16,364 nt of DNA from JAXFQS01 sp034178815 (GCA_034178815.1 JAXFQS010000076.1:1-16364); one strand, 5' to 3'; counted from the first letter of the stretch, positions 10,501-16,289 are shown. Notes: generated from the sequence alone by a model not told the origin. Program-made: numbers and translations.

Positions 10501-13500
10501 AGAACGACGAGCAGGAACTTCCCGAATACGAAAATACGACCTTTGCCTATGTCTATTCCCATATCATCGGCTTGGGCACGCAAAACAATACCACCGCTTC
10601 GTCCATCTCCGAACCTGTCCTTCCAGGCTACCAACCCTCGCCTTACACCTACCGCGCAGCTCCCCTGCATGAAATCACATCGGTGACCGTCGATGGGATC
10701 GAGTACGGAGCGGACTACGGTTCCCTCTTCACCCTCCAGTTGCCAGCCTTGACCTCGACCAACGACATCAATATCCAAGTCGTTTTCGAGCCCAAAGCAT
10801 TGGACAATGTGATTACCAACCTGTCCGCCATGCTCCCCTCAGCCCCAGAAGTCCATTTCGCCATCCCCGACGAGAATATGGGGGTTCAGGCGGTATTGAA
10901 CACCAATGGTTTGGCAGGAGCCGATGTCAATCTCTTCGTCAGTTGGCATCGTAGTGAGGACTTGACCAACTTCTCCGATTGGGGCGTCACCAACTGGCTG
11001 ATGGGCATCGTCACCAACGACCTAGGGTATGTCCGCGACAATCTCGAAGCCCTCAAAACCACCGAGTTCGACGAGGGCACCGAATCGTACAGCCTGATTG
11101 ATGCCATTCCTTTGGATCAGTTTGCCGCCGGCGATACGATTCAGTACTGCGTTTGGGCCATTGTGACCGATAGAAGCAGCGGACAGAGTTTCACGCTTGT
11201 CGCGGCTCCAGGCGCCTTTGAGCAACCCCAGGAATACTTCCCCGTAGACCGCAATGCCGAGGCAGAAGCCAAATTGGGATCGCCAGACTTTTGGTCGCCC
11301 TATTTCATTGTGCATCAATGCAAGCCTAAGAAGGTCTGGATCAATGAGGTGAATTTGGTCGATGCCGCATCTACTAGCACCAACCTGATGCAGTTTGTCG
11401 AGATTTGCGCCCGCCGGGTTGAACCGATGTCTCTCGACGGCTGGAAGTTCGAGGTGTCCAACGCCCAAGGCGCGCTAATGAATCTCCTGTTGAGCGGCTC
11501 GACCGTGAAGTCCGATAGTCGCGTCAGCAGCGTTGGATTCTACTTGATGAAAACTTCCTGCGCAACGGATGGTCCGGTTGGGCAGATGGTGATTCCTGAG
11601 ATACCCTTGGATCAAGGGGCGCTACGCTTGGCACTCTACTATCCTTCCGGTGTCCTTGCCGATGCCATCACGGTTTCTGTTGAACCGGAGCAGTCGTTGG
11701 ATGGTCTGACAGATTGGCCCATCTCGATTGTCGATGCGGGGCTTGATTCGCCCCTGAGCGTCGGGTCTTTGGGGCTAGCCAATGATGAGAGCTTCGAGCG
11801 CGATTGGTTTGATTCGGATTGGACTTTCTCTGATAGTGGCTGGACGCCCGGGGCTCAGAATGTCAACCAGCGGCTGGATTTGGTTGCGCCTGAACTCTAC
11901 ACCATCTACTTGCTTCCTTCCGAGGGCGGTTCGATGTCCTTCCCCGATGGTTCGCCCGTGTCCGAGTCTGTTTATCGTTGGCCCGAGGGTACCAATGCGG
12001 TGGTGGTTTACTCGGCCTCTCCTGGACGCACGCTCTCTCGCATTATCACCAAGGTTGGCGGCGAGACAGTGACCGCCACGGACTGTGCGGGCGCCACCGT
12101 CTGGACGAATAGTTTCTATGTGACGAGCACGATGTCCGTTCAAGCAGTCTACACCGAGCCCGAACCGGTCGAGGCCAATACGGTTGTCCTTTCGGTCGTG
12201 GTGACATCCAGCGATCCGACTGCCTATGCGCTATCCCCGCGCCAGCCTTTGATAGATGATACGCCTACGGTTTCCGTCACCGTCAACCCCAATGCTGCCA
12301 TTGACCAGATTTATCTGAGCTGGTATGTTGGCACTAATGTGTGGGGTGTCAGTTCGAATGGCTGGCTCCAGACGACGCTTGATGCGTCTGCTGCGCTTGC
12401 TCTGCCAAATACGGTTCCGTTGGTGTCGGCAGGTTCCTCTACCTACTTTGCCAGCAATGCACTTCCGGCGATTGCAACGCCGGGCGAGGTCGTTCAGTAT
12501 TGCGTTTGGGGAACCTATGATGGGACTAAACTCTTTGTCCAGGATGCCCAGCGTTCCTTCTCCGCGCCCAGTTGGTATGTTCCGGCTGAAAGCGTCGAGT
12601 TGAACCGGCGCTTTGCGGGCGTGTCGGTCGAAGGCGTGATGAATGGCTTCTCGGCCTACTACTATGTCTACGGTTTCCCGCCCGGGCAGGTTTGGTTCAA
12701 TGAGGTGAATGTATGGGATCCGGTCGACGGCGGTGGCGGGGCGATGGACCACGAGCACTCGGGATTTGTCGAGGTTTGTATGCCCGCGACGAACTTCCTC
12801 AATGCGGCTAATCTCCTCCATTTAGGCAACTGGTCGATTGTCGAGTACCGCGCTGAACTCGTCGACGGGCTGGTTCAACTGGTCGAAACCGGAAGCGGCC
12901 GTACCTCTCTGACAAACCGACCTGTCGTTGCCTCTCGTGATACCGGGCGAGGCTTCTTCACGCTAGCGGACGCCCTGACGACCTGCACCTATGATCCGAC
13001 CTTCGGTACCAATGTCTTCTCACAACAGTTGCTTTCGGGGACATTTGATGTGAATGACAAGCACCTCCATGTCTTCAAACTATTCCGCGAGAATGGCGCC
13101 TATGAAGCGGGCGTTGCCTTCTTCCTGCGCGGGGCGGATTACGAGGCAGGCGTCGAGGAACTTGAACAGTTGATGGCTCTGGATCCGTTGATAGTCGATG
13201 CGGGGGATGATTACAATGGTCTGCCGGGTTCGCTGCAAATGCTGGGGCGCGCCGGAACTTCGAGCGCGTATTGGACTTCAACCTATGCGTCCTGGTCGCC
13301 TCAGGAGGTCAACAACTCGACGCAGATGCCCGTCGCGTCCCAGACGATTGGCTCCTATCCGACCGTGACTGAACTGGTCGATTTCCTGGTCAGCGTAGCC
13401 ATCAATATCATCGACCCGCGCGATCCCGCGCTCTCGACGGTGCTGGTGACCGATTCGGCAACCGTCACGGAAGGCGAAGGCTTCTCGCGCACCTACGAGT

Positions 13501-14078
13501 TGCCGAAGTGGTATCGCCTCTCCCAGCCTGCCAATCCAGCCTTTACGGCGAATGCGGAGCAGGGAACCGTGACCGTTTCGGTCAATCCCGTCGACTCCGA
13601 GCAGAACTTGGAAGCATCGGTTGTCATCGAATCCGCGCTGGGCAATCTGCTGACAACGGCACCAGGCGGAGTCGATGAGGCAGCATTCGAGGCTTGGCTT
13701 GCCAAATATGCTGTCTACGATCGAGGCGCATCGCTAAGTACCGACGGCTTGCTTTGGAAGTATTGGATGGATCTGAATCCAACCTTCCCCTTGACCTCGA
13801 CCTCGCTTGAGATTTCGGGGTATAGCGGCACGACCCTCCAGACACTTTTGTTGGCAAACGGGACGCCGGTGCAGAAGTTGAATCCGCCCGCCGCCGTTGT
13901 CATCGTGACCAACACGGTGCTCACATCTTCCGGGCCCTGGCTGCCCTTCGTCTATGGTACGCGCGAACAGCCAATCGACTCCGGCACAACGACAATCAAC
14001 ATCCCGGAGACGGGCGACGAGAGCCTTTTCTTCAAGGCTGCACTGACGAACGCGCCCGCAGGCTACTACGGCGAATAG
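1563..14078 (+). CDS. Giant secreted modular protein, 4171 residues
   Basis: The ATG at 1563 is chosen because it opens a signal peptide (MIRKLLFIALLLSGGLPALA, cut near residue 20) with AGGA 11 bases upstream; the frame is open upstream to 1368, but that part overlaps the prepilin gene. Modules, approximate residues: a 'GWC-TNAG' module at 24-430; a right-handed beta-helix at 430-690 with DUF1565/Pmp-like start YIAGNGDDSNEGLSW; BACON-like domains at 693-776 and 962-1056, each followed by a beta-sandwich and an InlB/Listeria-Bacteroides-type repeat (896-960, degenerate; 1174-1240, clear: FDPNGG... FNGWY... ARW); a second GWC module at 1255-1687; a concanavalin-like sandwich around 1816-2142; two further beta-sandwich regions to about 2630; then three copies of a module with VQYCVW and a lamin-tail-like WFNEVN...FVE segment (from about 2634, 3094 and 3568). 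The tail (about 4043-4171) has LLWKYWMDLNP and ends with FFKAAL, resembling terminal domains of PVC exoproteins. I see no catalytic motif, transmembrane anchor, LPXTG or PEP-CTERM. Likely an adhesin or glycan-binding surface protein; substrate unknown. Confidence 0.85.
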   Translation: MIRKLLFIALLLSGGLPALAAELAVVTNIPTAYSANNRIHIVVSNVAPDTIVFRSWNLNGTGSTNVVSLVKDSTLDPYTLYISEPVAPIADISTRAWQVDATIDGVPTVLLPPVHRALTNPTASIRSYKTTGPTAWSSEEILASVNQNPNYRAIGDINPSHHFSGWCSTNAGMTSALIPGPGCISLYNTNHTFLVSGLYSNGLKSVSFSLRRPTNQALGDFYVFAVTNDLAMADFSLIDPESHALVAAWNKIAVNTLSYGSSTWSEHTFANADGSLLVPDGVPYRLYFLRTHYVSGTYNGGRLDIGSIALVPDSTRASLSGSFTPAVPDKFSPITFHAALAVETPNWPVLSSSVKVHYRLQGASEWTTVDLTSHDAVSASATLPNPLEAGLYDYYFSAEARGFLAEQMAVGDLPKLVSPVATIQIASFTVKTLYIAGNGDDSNEGLSWAAPLRQIQKAIDTYAAANTELIVYVTNGVYSAIDTKGFPVRIQSVSHPTNVVIDAAGSGRAATLLSEAENAVGGVLVGMTLKNGLLGAGLDGAGVYGGSLINCILSANTTSARGGAAANATLHNCLLTGNRANEGGAAYGCTVFGATVANNTTESLTSTALADTQGGNNILWNNLVGASADASDEPANPLFVNPSAGDYHLWKTSPYENAGDNALVATQTDLDGAARIQGGRVSKGAFETTIEATLAVQPLEQTVASGASSCTFGVDCPAPWSLEDSPCGWLTFANVTGASFDCLVAPAPADLTENRSCQITVSSYGVSQTVTVNQQAASGTVSGGGVDDAVTGGHVIWKPSGEGLKAEGLGGQGQSAWLRKEYGRGLIQFNYQIAGNGVLSVSYGADVQFAVTNAASGTIELYIPFTTNVVWEFTQITPTVSGSATIDTVKWTAVMDVSFEVDGGTISPTFVSVTNGAPYGDFPVPDYETAVFSHWLLGEQIIRPDTIVVEGTNHAVKAVSLPITLSVDPTEQTVPPEGGSYLISVAATNATWSFSGTPSWIAFASYEIPTETNTLTELRYSVQPAPYSMEENREATLTFKAKGVTQTHHLVQSPAQTSLSGAGLSGAVTGGSVAWTPDGETVVAKQLPVDGSAWIRSQYGRGVVTFDYLLSNGGTLTILVDGSTVYTFASSGGWQSAEIDLPAPATVVWLFERHAADSENSQAQLRNVLFSPRMTVTFDPNGGSVYPPTRIVTYGRPYGALPKPVRASHIFNGWYNGSERVTASTIVNQSENHMLTARWEYYPEFNGDSQYQSQNSCIVTNIPTEYSTGDQICVLADMSVTTLAFCYMQMNGVPFEGKEINEIPLTKSEDGTYRSANVRGKLPPDGSYWYWIKDSEGNSLTPRLNLARYQPLSTFNFTEPSDWTWTEFASTAGGGSIASVRGIINPYNHYTGWCATNAGLFTVALPGTGGLNLYNVANAVLCSPIYSNGLQRFSMLLERPNTALSYNSPHMAVYVLTNDFNAVRQFSLDRPLAESIAREVLIDDGATAPWIVEGTTRKQQIEVAGTDRDPIVEDGIPFMICIRREPFTNSNVNPNTARAILRNIVVTPLSSVLSITNAPLASFIPAHPAQSKPFQSRALVHNHRENWPAVSIYPKLNYRVAGTESYSSIDMNVVEEDMYGAFVAATNGVWNNTVFASALRNASLPAGLYDFYFSCDYCGFDASMTNLVDNLPGVSSPVGQVFINFAPSSYSAADVWLASGDMVVPTFNKYWIGEDTVAFVLESKSAATNGVLRFRFAASNEAVGQAWNAGFISGPVLFNSTVTNYWGEVNENQSVPNGGIAVKGSSDAITVDLSDTSMVVVRFNLKSGEYQIARAAFQDFDEEAAGVPGTFRDITTAGNASTIQSAFTGFEQDGTRPFFLDTTNYVSDAFVTSESVVSINPWDVAAVASATNFHTTYFSVYRDAQSGYAGIISSPDKGHETVLGVYGVGRVVGDRMFDVPGSVSWLDSVLGLGNVTFDYSPTEAFDPQTGALWNTKNYTSSGYTVKAVVSDLTTGLAPGSVSVMAYSDGQGSFYELRLSQIEQSSDLQTVKNSLSIYRWVNGVPTLLVSKDNNNGTANNANANVAWTNTTSYRLEMEMNADGSINGKVFNVRTGTVIGLGAWEVSAPAGTATGAGTYGVYAYNCAPSVTVTCSGGSASAESGWSFLSDYWSLVSNEQAQRKVPPLGLVVEAIPRGDSDAAPSDYNATILARVDSVGAFGIRHMVIPAFLYANQFVRIKSTASGVALDNLYIEAYRGHTQNEQDGGWSAVSSWVTTNRVGASRCVMEFAMRRADPVYAATHIESISTNIYQWLISPLMTNGLGRIEFQARAASGHPLVHVQYAAVTLSEAVQLEDSRPEGFIDLNWQDVSGFPVVVSNSASFASYTAYVNLTTNDLEAAFGSGCRYGFFRVAHVMDGDLGATVEIDNVYAYGNPPGNANSWRAYNACFPDTVGSIDWARGLGFDGTPAGVLNNSLTKQVEDDSTRFKDAGVAPYLRSAGMEAGVGRLSFIARISTNGVYNVAASGGKVEFVVEAAPAALRDVPEEMWHPIHTLDGTAVTNTIDSQFYQQYTLNYYEPTNHVLRIRMLPGSDTGAFEDASGRPYRSRLLLENVLLEEPMRSGFVIDRVELNLASAGKTFDTLPKGETVPEQQPLLGHPITVDVKLGRRLLNPSDINVYFTWQRGTNDWGSWWNRLDVSSDAAATLPAHTTRLSPVAEGRTYQGTIGELGSLLYNTNNVSSNVVQYCVWATYKTTDGEKVFVAQDPVYTPFTEYPWYWPAPACLGTVHRAWSPYFWLYTSQPGNAWFNELNMVDFYNFTGVDMAQYVEIAAPEGLDLRNWKVRQVRSDYVPAAGEATGWTPPEGSIYTEVLIGSNLVGQPVNTVVTNNAQNGWAFFTLGNAPAAPLDQPLQANAFNSDGGSPYGLLLFRDNGAFEYGVTYCQEESSIEGMHEMAELSLQGGDYRQPLVEAGYDPEGSRSNVLAVVSGKGSNWVANVPPTPQNKNDEQELPEYENTTFAYVYSHIIGLGTQNNTTASSISEPVLPGYQPSPYTYRAAPLHEITSVTVDGIEYGADYGSLFTLQLPALTSTNDINIQVVFEPKALDNVITNLSAMLPSAPEVHFAIPDENMGVQAVLNTNGLAGADVNLFVSWHRSEDLTNFSDWGVTNWLMGIVTNDLGYVRDNLEALKTTEFDEGTESYSLIDAIPLDQFAAGDTIQYCVWAIVTDRSSGQSFTLVAAPGAFEQPQEYFPVDRNAEAEAKLGSPDFWSPYFIVHQCKPKKVWINEVNLVDAASTSTNLMQFVEICARRVEPMSLDGWKFEVSNAQGALMNLLLSGSTVKSDSRVSSVGFYLMKTSCATDGPVGQMVIPEIPLDQGALRLALYYPSGVLADAITVSVEPEQSLDGLTDWPISIVDAGLDSPLSVGSLGLANDESFERDWFDSDWTFSDSGWTPGAQNVNQRLDLVAPELYTIYLLPSEGGSMSFPDGSPVSESVYRWPEGTNAVVVYSASPGRTLSRIITKVGGETVTATDCAGATVWTNSFYVTSTMSVQAVYTEPEPVEANTVVLSVVVTSSDPTAYALSPRQPLIDDTPTVSVTVNPNAAIDQIYLSWYVGTNVWGVSSNGWLQTTLDASAALALPNTVPLVSAGSSTYFASNALPAIATPGEVVQYCVWGTYDGTKLFVQDAQRSFSAPSWYVPAESVELNRRFAGVSVEGVMNGFSAYYYVYGFPPGQVWFNEVNVWDPVDGGGGAMDHEHSGFVEVCMPATNFLNAANLLHLGNWSIVEYRAELVDGLVQLVETGSGRTSLTNRPVVASRDTGRGFFTLADALTTCTYDPTFGTNVFSQQLLSGTFDVNDKHLHVFKLFRENGAYEAGVAFFLRGADYEAGVEELEQLMALDPLIVDAGDDYNGLPGSLQMLGRAGTSSAYWTSTYASWSPQEVNNSTQMPVASQTIGSYPTVTELVDFLVSVAINIIDPRDPALSTVLVTDSATVTEGEGFSRTYELPKWYRLSQPANPAFTANAEQGTVTVSVNPVDSEQNLEASVVIESALGNLLTTAPGGVDEAAFEAWLAKYAVYDRGASLSTDGLLWKYWMDLNPTFPLTSTSLEISGYSGTTLQTLLLANGTPVQKLNPPAAVVIVTNTVLTSSGPWLPFVYGTREQPIDSGTTTINIPETGDESLFFKAALTNAPAGYYGE

Positions 14079-14080
14079 AT

Positions 14081-14830
14081 ATGTTTGTCGCCATCGGAAA
14101 GTTCTTGACCTGGGCGGCCAGTCCAATGGTCTTATTGCTGTTGCTGGCGTGTTTTTGGGGGATGCGAGAGGTTAAACACGCCAAGCGGAAGGTGCGTTGG
14201 CTACTCTTAGCCGTGCTAGCAGGCGTGACCCTCCTGTCCGTGCCGCTTGTGGCTGGACTGTTATACCGCTTTCTGGAGTCGGACTACCCGATGCGCAGGG
14301 CAGGAGATGAGCCCAAGGGCGACGCGATCGTAGTATTGGGCGGGGGAATGAGTTATCGTCCCGGCGAACCGTATGCCGATTGCAATGACGCCGCTGATCG
14401 AGTTTGGCACGCGGCAAGACTTTACAAGGCGGGGCGCGCACCGGTGGTAATCGTTTCAGGCATTGGTGAAAGCCGGGCGGCAAACCCCTTTCTGCGCGAC
14501 TTGGGGGTTCCCGCATCGGCGATTCTGGTCGACGATGAGAGCCATACAACCCACGAGAATGCCGCCAATGTGGTCAAAATGCTCCGCCGCCGCGGCTATC
14601 GACGCGTGTTGCTGGTGACCTCGGCGTGGCATTTGCGGCGCTCGGTGATGCTCTTCCGGAAGCAGGGCATGGAGGTAATCCCTGTAGGGACGGATTACCG
14701 GGGACAACTCTCTGCCGACGGCTGGCGGGAGTGGCTGGGAAAGGTGGCACCATCGGTGGAAGGTTTGTGTGACAGTTCCCGGGCATTGAAAGAATTGGCA
14801 GGGTATTGGGTCTATCGGTACTTTAGATAG
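14081..14830 (+). CDS. YdcF/ElyC/SanA-like DUF218 membrane protein
   Basis: The 249-residue protein has two hydrophobic helices near the N-terminus (about 8-26 and 40-62) and then a DUF218 domain (about 80-235). Recognisable landmarks are DAIVVLGGGMSYRP at 81-94, the VSGIGE strand near 125-130, the HTTHENAANV segment near 155-164, and VLLVTSAWHLRRSVMLFRKQG at about 176-196. The layout (two helices plus DUF218) matches the ElyC/YdcF group; in E. coli ElyC affects peptidoglycan assembly and undecaprenyl-phosphate carrier metabolism, but the exact reaction is not settled. The start codon lies two bases after the stop of the giant gene with no evident Shine-Dalgarno, so translation is probably coupled. 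Its place between a surface protein and a sugar aminotransferase fits a job in lipid-linked glycan or envelope metabolism; that link is inferred. Confidence 0.87.
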   Translation: MFVAIGKFLTWAASPMVLLLLLACFWGMREVKHAKRKVRWLLLAVLAGVTLLSVPLVAGLLYRFLESDYPMRRAGDEPKGDAIVVLGGGMSYRPGEPYADCNDAADRVWHAARLYKAGRAPVVIVSGIGESRAANPFLRDLGVPASAILVDDESHTTHENAANVVKMLRRRGYRRVLLVTSAWHLRRSVMLFRKQGMEVIPVGTDYRGQLSADGWREWLGKVAPSVEGLCDSSRALKELAGYWVYRYFR

Positions 14831-14832
14831 AA

Positions 14833-15924
14833 ATGAAGCGGATCTATCTTTCGCCGCCTTGCCTTTTCGGGGCGGAGCGTGAATGGTTGGAGGCTTCGCT
14901 GCAAAGCGGCTATGTGGCTCCGTGCGGACCGATGTGCGATCGTTTCGAGTTGGATTTTGCCCGTGTGGTGGGCAGAAAGCACGCGGTTTCGCTGTCATCG
15001 TGTACGGCGGCGATTGATTTGATCTGCGAGGATTTGGGGATTGGGCCCGGGGACAAGGTGGCGTGCCAGAGTCTGACTTTCATTGCTTCGATTGCTCCGG
15101 CGGTCAGGCGTGGAGCGGTGCCGCGCTTTATCGATGTTTCCCCGAAGACTTGGCTTGCCGATTTGGATTTGGTTGAGCGGCTTCTGTCCCGCGAGCGGGT
15201 TCGCTTGCTGGTGGCGGTCGACCTTTACGGGCAGTGCAACGAGTATGCGGTTCTGGCCGATTTGTGTGCGCGTCACGGGGTGGCTCTGCTCATCGATTCG
15301 GCCGAGGCGCTGGGTTCGTTTCTGCGTGGGGCTCCGGCGGGTATGTGTCCGGGAGTTTCGGCTGTCTATTCCTTCAACGGTAATAAGATTATCACGACTT
15401 CGGGGGGGGGGATGGTGGTGACGGATGATGCGGAGTTGGCTGCTCGATTGCGTTCCCAGGCGACTCAGGCGCGTGAACCGGTGGCATGGTACGAGCATAA
15501 GCGGTTGGGGCACAATTATCGTATGGGGAGTTTGGCGGCGGCTGTTGGAGTTGCCCAGTTGCAAGCCTTGCCGGACGCTGTTCGGTGCAAGCGTCGGGTA
15601 TTCGAGCGTTATCGGGAGGCGTTGCCGGAGTTGTCTTGGATGCCGGAGGCTCCCGGCGTGCAGGGGAACCGTTGGCTTTCGGTCGCGCTCTTTGAAGATG
15701 CTTCGCGTGCTGAGCGGGTTCGGCTTGCCTTGGCGGCTGCCGATATTGAATCCCGTCCGGTATGGAAGCCGCTCCATCTGCAACCTGTCTTTGCCGGGGT
15801 GGAGGCGGATTGTCCCGTATCAGAAGATCTCTTCCGAAGGGGGCTCTGTCTCCCGAGCGGGTGTGGGCTGACCCTTGAGGAGCAGCAACGGGTCATTGCG
15901 GTTGTGCGCGACAATCTGCGCTAG
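14833..15924 (+). CDS. EpsN/PglE-like DegT-family sugar aminotransferase
   Basis: The 363-residue protein is a PLP-dependent aminotransferase of the DegT/DnrJ/EryC1/StrS family, full length. The N-terminus KRIYLSPPCLFGAEREWL, the SSCTAAIDL loop near 55, the DLYGQ motif near 129, Asp155 in IDSAEALGS (pairs with the PLP pyridine nitrogen) and Lys185 in SFNGNKIITTSGGGM (Schiff-base lysine) are all present. AREP... HNYRMGSLAAAVGVAQL and SRPVWKPLHLQPVF match the subgroup of Bacillus EpsN and Campylobacter PglE, which transfer the amino group from glutamate to UDP-4-keto-6-deoxy-HexNAc to make UDP-4-amino sugars (bacillosamine pathway). Specificity is inferred from remembered motif similarity. It starts two bases after the ElyC-like gene, without a clear Shine-Dalgarno. 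The SGGG turn is encoded by an uninterrupted run of ten G (15402-15411), which may make the gene prone to slippage. No matching dehydratase, acetyltransferase or glycosyltransferase lies in the window. Confidence 0.9.
   Translation: MKRIYLSPPCLFGAEREWLEASLQSGYVAPCGPMCDRFELDFARVVGRKHAVSLSSCTAAIDLICEDLGIGPGDKVACQSLTFIASIAPAVRRGAVPRFIDVSPKTWLADLDLVERLLSRERVRLLVAVDLYGQCNEYAVLADLCARHGVALLIDSAEALGSFLRGAPAGMCPGVSAVYSFNGNKIITTSGGGMVVTDDAELAARLRSQATQAREPVAWYEHKRLGHNYRMGSLAAAVGVAQLQALPDAVRCKRRVFERYREALPELSWMPEAPGVQGNRWLSVALFEDASRAERVRLALAAADIESRPVWKPLHLQPVFAGVEADCPVSEDLFRRGLCLPSGCGLTLEEQQRVIAVVRDNLR
15402..15411 (+). repeat. G10 homopolymer inside the aminotransferase gene
   Basis: Ten consecutive G encode the end of Ser200 and Gly-Gly-Gly in the TTSGGGM motif, about 15 residues after the catalytic lysine. 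It is clearly the longest single-base run I found in the window; other G or C runs reach six or seven. Losing one G puts TGA in frame four codons later (GGA TGG TGG TGA). Gaining one G leads to TGA after GAT GGT GGT GAC GGA. Either change would destroy the enzyme. Confidence 0.9.
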
Positions 15925-16144
15925 CGTCTGACTTTCGCTCGGTTTAAGACCTGCCCGAGATGGTGGCTTGCAGGTTGGTATCAGTGGCCCCAGGTGGTGC
16001 GAACCTCCGCCCCGAGGAGATTGCAACCTCTGATCTCGCCTGATGCTAAGGCGTTGGATAGCCAGTTGCCAGGTAGCAGACAACGAACAGAAGTGTCAGT
16101 AACAGACAATTCTGTCATTCACCATGCCTTCATTTTGGGGATTT
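15925..16144. other. Noncoding gap with a repeat copy, no clear terminator
   Basis: No credible gene is seen on either strand. The gap starts right after the aminotransferase stop and lacks a hairpin plus T-tract terminator. Inverted arms ACCTGC (15949-15954) and GCAGGT (15970-15975) could form a loose hairpin. A copy of the repeat seen at 313-334 lies at 15997-16019. A small palindrome ACAGACAATTCTGT (16102-16115) lies about 30 bases upstream of the next -35 box and could be an operator. Confidence 0.5.
15997..16019 (+). repeat. Second copy of the gap repeat (GTGCGAACCTCC type)
   Basis: GTGCGAACCTCC-GCCCCGAGGAG aligns with GTGGGAACCTCCAGCCCCGGAG at 313-334 with one substitution and two single-base indels. 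Upstream of both, TTGGT(A/G)TC and AGTGG blocks occur in the same order, so the shared element may be longer than the core. It is present only in the two noncoding gaps as far as I can see. Confidence 0.4.
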
Positions 16145-16173
16145 TTGAAGCGCTTTCTGGTGGCATATAAAAT
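16145..16173 (+). promoter_or_regulatory. Candidate sigma70-type promoter for the right-edge gene
   Basis: TTGAAG (16145-16150) and TAAAAT (16168-16173) are separated by 17 bases and match the consensus at four and five positions. A TATAAA at 16166-16171 overlaps the -10 box. Transcription would start near 16180, giving a leader of about 150 bases before the ATG at 16333, long enough to hold regulatory structure. Confidence 0.5.
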
Positions 16174-16191
16174 GCGGATGGAGTGACAATA

Positions 16192-16289
16192 CCTTGGGCG
16201 AGGCCGGTTGCCGATTCCTCTGGGGCGCGTGAGCAATTACCTTGCGGCGCGGTCGGGAAAAGAGTAGACTTAAGCCCGTTTGCCCGAGG
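16192..16289 (+). promoter_or_regulatory. Possible structured 5' leader (unidentified)
   Basis: Bases 16192-16201 (CCTTGGGCGA) can pair with 16280-16289 (TTGCCCGAGG) in ten consecutive pairs, two of them wobble or wobble-like G-T, closing a domain of about 78 bases. Inside, GCGC (16225-16228) pairs with 16247-16250, GCAA (16233-16236) with TTGC (16242-16245), and CGGG (16254-16257) with CCCG (16275-16278). The domain lies between the promoter and the next start codon. I do not recognise the conserved core of any known riboswitch, and GC-rich DNA pairs readily, so this is tentative. Confidence 0.3.

Noticed and set aside
14995..15783. Minus-strand frame of 262 codons inside the aminotransferase gene
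   Set aside because: Fully antisense to a well-conserved gene; the product is rich in Arg, Pro and Ser with no domain.
15985..16045. tRNA-like T-loop (GGTTCGCACC) on the minus strand
   Set aside because: The flanking bases do not form a proper T stem, and no anticodon arm or acceptor stem can be drawn.
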